Shown: piece by piece, positions 7,304 through 14,485 of the stretch
Layout of the letters: each line of letters starts with the position of its first letter
How positions within the stretch are numbered: the stretch's first letter is position 1
Assembly: GCA_964442605.1 (NCBI GenBank)
Contig: CAYTZR010000027.1
Coordinates: 1-27,399 of the forward strand
Source: Monoglobus sp964442605
GTDB taxonomy: Bacteria; Bacillota; Clostridia; Monoglobales; Monoglobaceae
DNA length: 27,399 nucleotides
Direction of reading: 5' to 3'
The notes under the pieces: generated by a model
Databases searched by the model: none
What the model saw: the letters and a program-made list of their open reading frames with translations, nothing else
Told to the model about the DNA's origin: nothing
Program-made: the position numbers and the translations under genes

Positions 7304-9100
7304 TTACTTGCTTATCGCTTTAAACGGACACTTATCCATACAAGCGCCGCACTTAATGCATTTTTCCGTATCAATTGTAAACGGGCTCTTTACTTCACCT
7401 GAAATAGCGCCGACAGGACACTGCTTCGCACAAAGGCTGCAGCCGCGACACTTTTCGGGGTCAATTGTGTATCTTGCCAATCCCTTACAAACATGAGCGG
7501 GACAGACCTTATCAACAATATGAGCCTCATACTCATCTCTGAAATACTTCAACGTGGAGAGTACCGGATTTGGGGCTGTCTGACCCAAACCGCACAGCGA
7601 GCCGGATTTAATCGTATTGGCAAGCTCCTCCAAACGGTCAAGATCCTCCATTGTTCCGTTGCCATCGGTTATTTTGTTAAGTATCTCCAAAAGACGCTTT
7701 GTTCCAACGCGGCACGGTGTACACTTTCCGCATGACTCGTCAACCGTAAATTCCAAGAAGAACTTCGCAATATCAACCATACAGTTATCCTCGTCCATTA
7801 CGATAAGTCCTCCGGAGCCCATCATGGAACCAATTGCGACGAGAGAGTCATAATCAATCGGGGTATCAATCAAAGACGCGGGAATACAACCGCCCGAGGG
7901 ACCTCCTGTCTGAGCCGCTTTGAACTTCTTGCCGTTTGGTATTCCACCGCCTATATCCTCAACGATTTCGCGCAGCGTGGTACCCATAGGGATTTCGACA
8001 AGACCTGTATTGTTTATCTTGCCGCCCAGCGCAAACACCTTTGTACCCTTGCTCTTTTCGGTTCCGATAGACGAAAACCACTCAGCGCCCTTCAAAATAA
8101 TTCTCGGGACGTTTGCATAGGTTTCCACGTTGTTTAAGATAGTCGGCTTTCCGAAAAGTCCCTTTACGGCAGGGAACGGAGGACGCGGACGAGGCTCGCC
8201 TCTGTGACCCTCAATCGAGGTCATAAGCGCTGTTTCCTCACCACACACAAATGCGCCGGCGCCAAGTCTTATATCAACATCAAAATCAAAGCCGCTCTCG
8301 AAAATATCCTTGCCCAAAAGACCGTATTCGCGTGCTTGCTTTATCGCTATACCGAGCCTTTGAACAGCGATAGGATACTCGGCTCTTATATAAATATATC
8401 CCTGATTTGAGCCTATCGCGTATCCGGCAATCGCCATTGCCTCAAGCAAAGCATGAGGATCGCCCTCAAGTATGCTTCTGTCCATAAAAGCGCCCGGGTC
8501 GCCCTCGTCCGCGTTACAGCAGACATACTTTGTATCGTCTACGGAATTCGCGGCAAACTGCCATTTAACGCCGGTCGGAAATCCGCCGCCGCCGCGGCCT
8601 CTTAAACCGGAATTCTTGATTACGTCAATTACCTCCTGCGGCTTCATCTCGGTCAGCACCTTGCCCAGAGCTTCATATCCGTCTCTTGCTATGTACTCAT
8701 CAATATTCTCCGGATTTATAACACCGCAGTTTCGGAGCGCAATACGATGCTGCTTCTTATAAAAGTCAACCTCATTTAACGACTTAATCTCATCTGTTTC
8801 CTTATGAACTGATTCATCATAAAGAAGTCTTTGAACAATTCTCCCTTTAAGCAAATGCTCCTCTACTATTTCCTTTACGTCCTCAACCTTTACCATACTG
8901 TAAAACGCACCCTCAGGGTACACAATTACAACAGGACCCAATGCACACAGACCAAAGCATCCCGTTCTGACAATCTTTACTTCATTTGAAAGGTCGTTTT
9001 CTTTAAGCTGCTTTTCAAATTCGTCAAACAGCTCCGCGCTGCCCGAAGAAGTACATCCCGTACCTCCGCATACAAGCACCTGCGATCTAAAAATATTCAT
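7304..9100 (-). CDS. hydB: NuoF-like NAD(P)H/FMN subunit of bifurcating hydrogenase (HydB/HndC)
   Basis: 598 residues. This is the flavin subunit where NAD(P)H and reduced ferredoxin electrons are combined. It has an N-terminal thioredoxin-like 2Fe-2S domain (C11, C16, C48, C52). The FMN/NADH-binding core includes GLRGRGGGGFPTG (166-178) and CNADEGDPGAF (195-205), and is followed by an SLBB-like region. The 4Fe-4S motif is ESCGKCTPC (C457, C460, C463) with C503. A C-terminal two-cluster ferredoxin domain has C551/554/557/561 and C581/584/587/591. This order matches HydB of bifurcating hydrogenases and differs from plain NuoF, which lacks both terminal domains. ATG 9100 is preceded by CAGGAGG. 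The gene lies 18 bp after hndB and 13 bp before hydA. Confidence 0.95.
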   Translation of the reverse strand: MNIFRSQVLVCGGTGCTSSGSAELFDEFEKQLKENDLSNEVKIVRTGCFGLCALGPVVIVYPEGAFYSMVKVEDVKEIVEEHLLKGRIVQRLLYDESVHKETDEIKSLNEVDFYKKQHRIALRNCGVINPENIDEYIARDGYEALGKVLTEMKPQEVIDVIKNSGLRGRGGGGFPTGVKWQFAANSVDDTKYVCCNADEGDPGAFMDRSILEGDPHALLEAMAIAGYAIGSNQGYIYIRAEYPIAVQRLGIAIKQAREYGLLGKDIFESGFDFDVDIRLGAGAFVCGEETALMTSIEGHRGEPRPRPPFPAVKGLFGKPTILNNVETYANVPRIILKGAEWFSSIGTEKSKGTKVFALGGKINNTGLVEIPMGTTLREIVEDIGGGIPNGKKFKAAQTGGPSGGCIPASLIDTPIDYDSLVAIGSMMGSGGLIVMDEDNCMVDIAKFFLEFTVDESCGKCTPCRVGTKRLLEILNKITDGNGTMEDLDRLEELANTIKSGSLCGLGQTAPNPVLSTLKYFRDEYEAHIVDKVCPAHVCKGLARYTIDPEKCRGCSLCAKQCPVGAISGEVKSPFTIDTEKCIKCGACMDKCPFKAISK

Positions 9101-9118
9101 TGGTTATTTACCTCCTGT

Positions 9119-9484
9119 CTATACCGCTCCGATTGTGTATTCGGTTACCGGTCTGCCGTTTACAATATGCTCGGTAACAATTCTTGCCACCTTATCGGGC
9201 GTCATCTTAATGTAAGTCACCTTTTCCTCGCCGGGTCTCATTACCTCAACAATCGGCTCCAGTCTGCACATACCGATACAACCTGTCTGCGAAACACTTA
9301 CATCAGACAAATTTCTCTTGTCGATTTCCTGTACGAACTCATTAAGCACAGGACGTGCGCCTGCCGCAATACCGCAGGTTGCCATTCCGACAACTATACG
9401 GGTTTTATTGCTGTCATCGCTTCTTAGGTTCATCTGATTTTGAACCTTGTCCCGAATTGCCTTTAATTCTGCCAAACTTTTCAT
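9119..9484 (-). CDS. hndB: HndB-like 2Fe-2S/thioredoxin-fold hydrogenase subunit
   Basis: 121 residues. Recognisable segments are a helical N terminus (SLAELKAIRDKV), VGMATCGIAAGA (33-44) and QTGCIGMCRLEPIVEV (66-81). This is the pattern of HndB of NADP-reducing hydrogenases and of the thioredoxin-like ferredoxin domain beside NuoF-like subunits. Only three cysteines are visible (C37, C69, C73), so a standard four-Cys 2Fe-2S site is not complete within the chain. It probably joins the HydA-HydB-HydC complex as a fourth subunit. TGGAGGTC precedes ATG 9484. It is the first gene after a repeat-rich 116-bp gap in the operon and is closely followed by hydB. Confidence 0.88.
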   Translation of the reverse strand: MKSLAELKAIRDKVQNQMNLRSDDSNKTRIVVGMATCGIAAGARPVLNEFVQEIDKRNLSDVSVSQTGCIGMCRLEPIVEVMRPGEEKVTYIKMTPDKVARIVTEHIVNGRPVTEYTIGAV

Positions 9485-9514
9485 TCTTTGACCTCCAAAC
9501 TTTATCTATCAATT

Positions 9515-9611
9515 AATTATTTACATAATTATTTACAAAAATTATTTGCACTATCATTTATTTGCACTATCATTTATTTGCACTATGAACTTTCTTTGCA
9601 CTATGAACTTT
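9515..9611. repeat. Short degenerate tandem repeats in operon gap between ATPase gene and hndB
   Basis: Four copies of TTTGCACTAT start at 9545, 9561, 9577 and 9595. The first two belong to perfect 16-bp units, TTTGCACTATCATTTA. The last two belong to a related unit ending GAACTTT. Two further 12-bp units (AATTATTTACAT at 9515, AATTATTTACAA at 9527) precede them. The last copy includes the stop codon (TAG, 9603-9601) of the upstream ATPase gene, so the array may have grown by duplication of that gene's 3' end. Confidence 0.85.
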
Positions 9612-10152
9612 GAGCTTTAATTTCATTCAAGCCCTCGCTTATATAATCTGTAATCCACGAAAGCACCTCAAGCGAGTCAAGAGGTACGTTGCCGAGTACC
9701 GTCTTTATCTCCTTAGTATCAAAAACAAATTCCGAACCGTTTATTCGGTGTATATATCTGAAATCTATCTCCGGACTGCCTGAAATTAAGGTTATTATCG
9801 TTCCGACTATGTCTCCAATAGGCGCTCTGTCAATACTATCATAAAGAAATGTTGCGGTTACAACAGTTCCTTTGTCAAGCTCCGATTTAATATCGAGAGC
9901 ACCTCCTGCCTGATTTGCGGCAAGCTCAAACAGCGGAATACCCATACCCACCTTTCGGGTTGTTCTTGTGGTAGTAAACGGATCCCTTACGCGGCTTAAA
10001 AACTCACCGCTCATTCCGCACCCGTCATCCGATATAACAATAGTAAGCAAATTATCGTTTATGTTTTCGTCTATAATAATTTCTACGAGTGTCGCCATCG
10101 CCTTGACTGAATTTTTGGCTATATCCAATATATTTAACGAAAGCTCCTTCAC
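9601..10152 (-). CDS. GHKL-type ATPase (stand-alone histidine-kinase-like ATP-binding protein)
   Basis: 183 residues with a Bergerat ATP-binding fold. The N box is LNILDIAKNSVKA (N14), the G1 box DDGCGM (42-47), the G2 box KVGMGIPLFELAANQAGG (67-84), and a GT pair lies at 95-96. There is no sensor, no DHp helix with a phosphorylatable His and no transmembrane segment, so it is not a complete sensor kinase. The tail (about 110-183) is not assignable. The start is a GTG at 10152, 14 bp downstream of the PHP gene's stop and preceded by AAGGCGGTGA. Small ATPases of this kind are recurrent neighbours of clostridial hydrogenase genes. A signalling role (phosphorylating or chaperoning a partner) is inference. 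Confidence 0.85.
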   Translation of the reverse strand: MKELSLNILDIAKNSVKAMATLVEIIIDENINDNLLTIVISDDGCGMSGEFLSRVRDPFTTTRTTRKVGMGIPLFELAANQAGGALDIKSELDKGTVVTATFLYDSIDRAPIGDIVGTIITLISGSPEIDFRYIHRINGSEFVFDTKEIKTVLGNVPLDSLEVLSWITDYISEGLNEIKAQSS

Positions 10153-10166
10153 AAATCTTCACCGCC

Positions 10167-10862
10167 TTATTTTTTAAACAGGTCTTCAACGCTGTCTATA
10201 TCAAGGAAATTAACCGCGTCTGAAATATCTTCCAAATAATGAGCGTCCGAATTTCTGAAAATTTTATATCCCTTTAAATCGGGGCGGTTCTCCAAATACT
10301 CGTCAACATCACGGACATTTTTTGAAAATTCTATCCTGTCAACCGCAAGTCCTTCCGGAATAAATCCCAAATTCGCAAGTATACTGTTTGAATGACGATC
10401 AACATGAGCAGGAACAAATAAACCGCCCGCATTCTTAACAATATACTGCAGTTCCTCAAGCGTTATCGATGTTGAAGAAATAAGAAGCTTATCCTCATAG
10501 CCTATTATATTGTCCCACTCATCCATAAACGCCTGCTTGCCGAACAGCTCCGGTTTATTTTTTATGTCGGGCAAAGACGCGGCTACCTCCTCCGCTACCG
10601 CCTTCGCGCTGTCAATACTTGGATAAAGAGTCAGAACGTGAACCGCCTCTGAGGTTTCAACCTCCATACCCGGAATAACGCAAAGTCCCTGCCGCTTCCC
10701 CACGTTCATTACCGCCTCAGCGTTACCTATACTGTTATGATCCGATACGGCAATAGCGCCAAGCTCTAAAAGCTGTGCCATATTGACAATATTATTCGGT
10801 GTCATATCCATATCTCCGCAGGGGGACAGAGCGGTGTGAATATGAAAATCATAGCTAAGCAT
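10167..10862 (-). CDS. PHP-domain metal-dependent phosphoesterase
   Basis: 231 residues from ATG 10862. Metal-binding PHP motifs are visible: YDFHIHT (H7, H9), AVSDHNS (D41, H42), GMEVET (E67, E69), HVLTLY (H75), VPAHVDR and a final NSDAHY. Family members hydrolyse phosphate esters (nucleotides, phosphosugars, phospho-histidine), and the substrate here is unknown. An upstream in-frame start at 10895 would add 11 residues. I prefer 10862 because family members begin just before the DxHxH motif and because it gives a tight 8-bp overlap with the upstream DRTGG gene (ATGCTTAG). Neither start has a strong ribosome site, which fits translational coupling. In this operon it could supply the dephosphorylation step of a signalling module (inference). 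Confidence 0.88.
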   Translation of the reverse strand: MLSYDFHIHTALSPCGDMDMTPNNIVNMAQLLELGAIAVSDHNSIGNAEAVMNVGKRQGLCVIPGMEVETSEAVHVLTLYPSIDSAKAVAEEVAASLPDIKNKPELFGKQAFMDEWDNIIGYEDKLLISSTSITLEELQYIVKNAGGLFVPAHVDRHSNSILANLGFIPEGLAVDRIEFSKNVRDVDEYLENRPDLKGYKIFRNSDAHYLEDISDAVNFLDIDSVEDLFKK

Positions 10863-11190
10863 TGCTGAACTTATAGTAATCGGCACATAGCTCATACGCC
10901 GTCTTTTCGGACTTTAAAATAACGATGTCTTGAGCGTTCGCCTTTTTTAGTACTTCATCATCAACGTTTACATTTTCAGCAAGCAATATACAAGCGGTAT
11001 CAGCAAGAGAAGCAACAGCCACAATATTGACATTGCTCATAACAGTGACCCATACGTCACCGCTGCCGGCTCTGCCCATAACCCAGCTTAGCAAATCACC
11101 TACATAACAGCCGCTGACCTCGCGATCATCATAATCGGTATTTGTCAAAATCTCATAACCGCCGAGCTTTATAAATTCCGAAAGCTTCAT
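10855..11190 (-). CDS. DRTGG-domain protein (second copy)
   Basis: 111 residues made almost entirely of one DRTGG domain: YEILTNTDYDDREVSGCYVGDLLSWVMG, then DVWVTVMSNVNIVAVASLADTACILL and a final TAYELCADYYKF. DRTGG domains also occur in regulated pyrophosphatases and phosphotransacetylase-type proteins, where they appear to be regulatory or ligand-binding. Single-domain versions are frequent in hydrogenase operons and have no proven activity. ATG 11190 has AGGAGGG 6-12 bp before it. The 3' end overlaps the PHP gene by 8 bp. It resembles the product of the gene at 12894-13262, so the operon carries two paralogues. Confidence 0.85.
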   Translation of the reverse strand: MKLSEFIKLGGYEILTNTDYDDREVSGCYVGDLLSWVMGRAGSGDVWVTVMSNVNIVAVASLADTACILLAENVNVDDEVLKKANAQDIVILKSEKTAYELCADYYKFSNA

Positions 11191-11221
11191 AGTACCCTCC
11201 TATTTGATATATTACTCAATA

Positions 11222-12490
11222 TTACTCATCATCAGTTTTCTCATTTTCAAGCAAAAGCTCCTGAATTTTTGCTTTAACGTTTATTATACAAAAGCTCTCA
11301 TCGGCAAAACCGCGTACAATATCCTCCGCTAAAGCTCTGCACGACGGTGCGCCGCAGGAGCCGCAATCGAGCTTCGGCAAGGAGTCATAAATTTCCTCCA
11401 GCCTATCCATCATCTCCATTGCCTTATCAAAATCCTCATCAAGCTGCATTACGGGTTCATACTTCAGTCTTTCAGTACAATTGAGCGAAACCGGCTTCCC
11501 GGAACAGGATTCAGCATTTTTCGCTACATTCTTTGTAATGCACTTGATTTTATTTTTGGCAACAAATCCGTTTACAACATTTAATACTCCGCCTACGCAT
11601 CCGCCAAGACACGCTGAAAGCTCTATAAAATCAATCCCCGAAACCTTATCATCCTCAATCTCCTCAAGGATTTTTATAACGTTTTCTATACCGTCAACCG
11701 CTATATACCTTTCTATTCCGGAGCCGTCAGCTTCACCGCCGCTTCTTGACCAGTATACTCCGTTCATTGAAGCCCGCATAAGCCGTTCGGGTTTGACGCT
11801 TCCGATAATAGGATACAATTTCGCGAATACATCGTTGACTGAAATTGCGCCGCTGATTGAGGATTTGTCAATTGTAAGCGGCGACCTTATGCTTGTCATC
11901 TTGGCAGGGCAAGGGGTTATAAAAAACACTCCTATTTCTTCATCTGAAAGACCTGTCTTTTCAATGGCCTCGCTCCTCGCAAGCTGCCCGGAAGCCTCCA
12001 TGGGTGAAATCAAATCGATAATATTGTCAATCAAATTCGGAAATCTTACCCTTATGAGTCTTATAACCGCCGGACAGGCGCTGCTAATCATAGGTCCCTT
12101 ATCTCCGCGCTCTTTATAAATCTCTTTCGTGGCTTCGCTTATGTACTCCGCGCCCCGCGCAACCTCAAACACATCGTCAAATCCTATTTTTTTAAGTCCC
12201 GTAAGAATTATATTAATATCATTTACTTCACTAAACTGTCCGTAAAGCGACGGCGCCGGCAATGCGATATTATACTTATACTTGCTCAATTCATCAAAAC
12301 AATCCGTAACCGCCCTCTTGGCATGGTATGGACAGACTCTGATACATTCGCCGCAGTCGATACAGCGAACCTTTATAATCTTAGCCTTTCCGTCCCTGAC
12401 CCTAATCGCTTCGGTAGGACATCGTTTTATACAATTTGTACAGCCGCGGCACTTGTCCTTATCAAGCGTCACAGAATGAAAGTAAGACAT
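11222..12490 (-). CDS. Sensory-type [FeFe] hydrogenase homologue with terminal 4Fe-4S domain, no PAS
   Basis: 422 residues. The N-terminal two-cluster ferredoxin has C14/17/20/24 and C43/46/49/53. The hydrogenase large-domain core has SSACPAV (C139), ITPCPAK (C194) and SACLGGC (C294, C298), giving four candidate H-cluster ligands. The C-terminal LDCGSCGAPSC plus C401 (C376, C379, C384, C401) is a 4Fe-4S module like those in RnfB-type proteins. The residue before the first H-cluster Cys is Ala138, where catalytic enzymes have the proton-relay Cys, so turnover is probably slow. That feature is known from sensory (HydS, group C/D) hydrogenases. Typical HydS carries a PAS domain, and none is seen here. 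The likely role is to sense H2 or redox state and signal to neighbouring ATPase/DRTGG/PHP proteins. GAGGTGAT precedes ATG 12490. Confidence 0.88.
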   Translation of the reverse strand: MSYFHSVTLDKDKCRGCTNCIKRCPTEAIRVRDGKAKIIKVRCIDCGECIRVCPYHAKRAVTDCFDELSKYKYNIALPAPSLYGQFSEVNDINIILTGLKKIGFDDVFEVARGAEYISEATKEIYKERGDKGPMISSACPAVIRLIRVRFPNLIDNIIDLISPMEASGQLARSEAIEKTGLSDEEIGVFFITPCPAKMTSIRSPLTIDKSSISGAISVNDVFAKLYPIIGSVKPERLMRASMNGVYWSRSGGEADGSGIERYIAVDGIENVIKILEEIEDDKVSGIDFIELSACLGGCVGGVLNVVNGFVAKNKIKCITKNVAKNAESCSGKPVSLNCTERLKYEPVMQLDEDFDKAMEMMDRLEEIYDSLPKLDCGSCGAPSCRALAEDIVRGFADESFCIINVKAKIQELLLENEKTDDE

Positions 12491-12499
12491 CCTATCACC

Positions 12500-12910
12500 T
12501 CACACATTAATAATAAGCTTAACCGTTGTGCCTTTTCCGACCTCAGTATCAATTTCCATGCTATCGGTATACTTTTTGATGTTGGGAAGACCCATTCCCG
12601 CGCCAAATCCCAGCTCGCGTATCTGTTCAGACGCTGTGGAGTAACCCTCCTGCATAGCCAAATCAATATCCTTTATTCCCGGACCGCTGTCCTTAAATAC
12701 AACAGTGATTTTATCCTTTGATATTTCAGTTTCGCAAGTTCCGCCTCCGCCGTGTATAATTGTGTTAATCTCCGCCTCGTACATGGCAATCGAAACACGC
12801 CTTATAATGTCCGGAGATATACCGAGCTTTTTTAAACGTCTTTTAAAATCACTGGATGCTTCTCCCGCAATCGAAAAATCATGACCGTCAATCTCATAAC
12901 GCTTCAGCAT
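12500..12910 (-). CDS. RsbW-like GHKL ATPase (anti-sigma-factor/serine-kinase type)
   Basis: 136 residues. The HATPase fold is compact: N box AMYEAEINTIIHGGGG (42-57, E45 and N49), G1 DSGPGI (74-79), G2 GFGAGMGLPNI (101-111) and GKGT (125-128). The sequence is of the RsbW/SpoIIAB-like class of stand-alone serine kinases that bind partner proteins. No sigma factor or STAS antagonist is in the window, so the partner is more likely one of the operon's own products. An upstream start at 12931 exists, but ATG 12910 is chosen because GGAGGG is about 9 bp upstream of it. That gives a 17-bp overlap with the preceding DRTGG gene. The stop is 9 bp before the sensory hydrogenase gene, suggesting tight co-expression. 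Confidence 0.87.
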   Translation of the reverse strand: MLKRYEIDGHDFSIAGEASSDFKRRLKKLGISPDIIRRVSIAMYEAEINTIIHGGGGTCETEISKDKITVVFKDSGPGIKDIDLAMQEGYSTASEQIRELGFGAGMGLPNIKKYTDSMEIDTEVGKGTTVKLIINV

Positions 12911-13262
12911 CTTTCCGACCCTCCAAACCATTTACGTAAAGCTTACCGCACGCTATATACATCGGGTATTCGGTTTTGAGAATAACAATATCAAGCTCAT
13001 GCGCAAGCTCTATCAGATTTTCGGGCGGGGTCTTTCCGCGCACAAAGCAAATAGCCGAAATGTCCATCATCTCAGCCGTTCTGACAACCTGCAGATTTAC
13101 AAGACCGGTAAGCAGAAGCGCCTGATCCTTAACATATGCCAAAACATCGCTCATCATATCGCTGCCGCAGGCGCTATGTATTTCTATATCCTTTAGCGCA
13201 TCAGAGTCTTCTCCGGTCAAAACCTCAGCTTTTACAGCATCTTTAATATCAGATAATAACAT
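12894..13262 (-). CDS. DRTGG-domain protein (first copy)
   Basis: 122 residues with the single-domain DRTGG-like fold: VLTGEDSDALKDIEIHSACGSDMMSDVLA, then ALLLTGLVNLQVVRTAEMMDISAICFV and a C-terminal IVILKTEYPMYIACGKLY. The same order of elements is seen in the protein at 10855-11190, though the sequences have clearly diverged. A GTG at 13268 is an alternative start, but it overlaps the ribosome site AAAGGAG. ATG 13262 lies 5 bp after that site and is therefore preferred. Located between hydC and the RsbW-like ATPase gene, overlapping the latter. Function unknown; a regulatory ligand-binding role is inferred from the domain family. Confidence 0.8.
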   Translation of the reverse strand: MLLSDIKDAVKAEVLTGEDSDALKDIEIHSACGSDMMSDVLAYVKDQALLLTGLVNLQVVRTAEMMDISAICFVRGKTPPENLIELAHELDIVILKTEYPMYIACGKLYVNGLEGRKDAEAL

Positions 13263-13289
13263 AAGCACTCCTTTATTTTTATCCTTAAA

Positions 13290-13769
13290 TCAGTTATACT
13301 GCTTTATTATTCCTTCGATTTGGTCAACCGTCAAACGTCCGTGAACATCATCGCCGATAGTCATAACAGGCGCAAGTCCGCACGCACCGATACAGCGTGT
13401 AGCGTCAAGCGAGAACTTCCCATCCGCGGTGCACTCTCCAACATCAATTCCCAAAATTTCTTTAATCTTCTCCAATATATCGCCGCTGCCCTTAACATAA
13501 CAAGCGGTACCAAGACAGACTCCGATGGGGTGAACACCCTTTGGATTAAGAGAAAACTGTGTATAGAATGTAACTATACCGTAAACCTCTGCCAAAGGCA
13601 CATCAAGCCCCTCCGAAATCATCTTTTGAACCTCAATCGGAAGATAGCCGTATATTTCCTGTGCCTCATGCAAAACGGGTATTGTTGAACCTTTCTCGTT
13701 TTTGTGCGCCGCTATGACCGCCATTAGCTTTTCCTCTTGTTCCTTTGTTCCCTTAAATGGTATTGCCAT
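13290..13769 (-). CDS. hydC: NuoE-like 2Fe-2S subunit of bifurcating hydrogenase (HydC/HndA)
   Basis: 159 residues, the usual NuoE length. A helical N-terminal domain (LHEAQEIYGYLP, VYGIVTFYTQF) is followed by a thioredoxin-like domain whose 2Fe-2S ligands are C85, C90, C126 and C130 (CLGTAC and CIGAC). It relays electrons between NAD(P)H/FMN on HydB and the Fe-S chain of HydA. It is the first gene of the operon, with AGGAGG about 9 bp before ATG 13769 and a good promoter at 13852-13880. It is separated from hydB and hydA by seven other genes, of which hndB is probably also a hydrogenase subunit. Confidence 0.95.
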   Translation of the reverse strand: MAIPFKGTKEQEEKLMAVIAAHKNEKGSTIPVLHEAQEIYGYLPIEVQKMISEGLDVPLAEVYGIVTFYTQFSLNPKGVHPIGVCLGTACYVKGSGDILEKIKEILGIDVGECTADGKFSLDATRCIGACGLAPVMTIGDDVHGRLTVDQIEGIIKQYN

Positions 13770-13851
13770 TTTATGAAACCTCCTACTTATTCTATTTCGT
13801 TTTTTAATGAATAATTAATTATATTTCAAGTATTATATCATAAATCACTTT

Positions 13852-13880
13852 ATTATACCACAAAAATAGTATTATCGCAA
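13852..13880 (-). promoter_or_regulatory. Predicted promoter of the hydrogenase operon
   Basis: On the minus strand TTGCGA (13880-13875) is followed after 17 bp by TATAAT (13857-13852), with TGTGG just before the -10. The predicted transcript start near 13845 gives a leader of about 75 nt before hydC. A second TATAAT at 13837-13832 lacks a matching -35. Confidence 0.75.
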
Positions 13881-13965
13881 CAATGAGTTTTTAAGATTTT
13901 TTAAAAAAATAATACAAAATGATATTGTTTAAAATGATGTTTTTATACCAATATATATAACATGG

Positions 13966-13994
13966 TTGACAAAGCTTAAAATAAATGTTAAAAT
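13966..13994 (+). promoter_or_regulatory. Predicted strong promoter of small membrane protein gene
   Basis: TTGACA (13966-13971), a 17-bp spacer, then TAAAAT (13989-13994). The start of transcription would be near 14001, about 22 nt before the ATG at 14023. Confidence 0.8.
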
Positions 13995-14022
13995 AATTAC
14001 ATCATTTTTAGGAGATGTGTAT

Positions 14023-14436
14023 ATGAATACAAAATATAAATCGCACTTATATATTTACTTAATCATCTGCGGAGTCATATATATAATATATTCAACGTTA
14101 AAGGGGAACCTTGAAGCACAGGCTCTGTCAGGCTGGTTCAGAGGTGTTTACTTTTTTCTGTCACTTATAATTATGGTTATCGCGTATTTTGATATTGCTA
14201 AAAAGGGTGATTTATACATCAAGAAATACCATAACGACCTTTACGATAGATATTATAACATACTTGTCACCGGAAAAAAAGAGATTAAGCGTCCTATATT
14301 TATCGGTATGCAGACCATGTTTAACACTGATTATCAAAATGACTACAATCTTAAGGCTATCCGCAAGGAAGCTAAGCTGTACGTTGCTGCTCTGATTATA
14401 ATATTTATAGTGACTCTGATGAATGTTACACTGTAA
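14023..14436 (+). CDS. Hypothetical membrane protein, three predicted transmembrane segments
   Basis: 137 residues, not recognised. Hydrophobic stretches lie at about 9-25 (YIYLIICGVIYIIYS), 41-57 (GVYFFLSLIIMVIAYF) and 118-137 (LYVAALIIIFIVTLMNVTL), with a basic, tyrosine-rich loop (about 58-117) between the second and third. An in-frame ATG at 13966 lies inside the -35 element. The start at 14023 is supported by AGGAGA (14010-14015) 7 bp upstream. It is a single-gene unit with its own promoter and a terminator, divergent from the hydrogenase operon. No function can be assigned. Confidence 0.8.
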   Translation: MNTKYKSHLYIYLIICGVIYIIYSTLKGNLEAQALSGWFRGVYFFLSLIIMVIAYFDIAKKGDLYIKKYHNDLYDRYYNILVTGKKEIKRPIFIGMQTMFNTDYQNDYNLKAIRKEAKLYVAALIIIFIVTLMNVTL

Positions 14437-14453
14437 GAATGTTATACTAAAAA

Positions 14454-14478
14454 ACCGCGGCCCATAGTGAGTCGCGGT
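14454..14478. terminator. Bidirectional terminator between membrane protein gene and phosphotransferase gene
   Basis: ACCGCGGC (14454-14461) pairs with GTCGCGGT (14471-14478), 8 bp with one G-U, around a 9-nt loop. On the minus strand the stem is followed directly by a run of six T, a good intrinsic terminator for the adhE-phosphotransferase transcript. On the plus strand it is followed by CATTGTTTTATT, which is weaker. Confidence 0.8.
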
Positions 14479-14485
14479 CATTGTT

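Noticed and set aside
11481..12119. 212-codon plus-strand ORF
   Set aside because: Lies wholly antisense to the sensory hydrogenase gene, is low in complexity (rich in Ser, Pro, Ile) and has no ribosome site.
13832..13837. Second TATAAT downstream of the hydrogenase promoter
   Set aside because: No -35 hexamer at a proper distance, and the upstream promoter is better.
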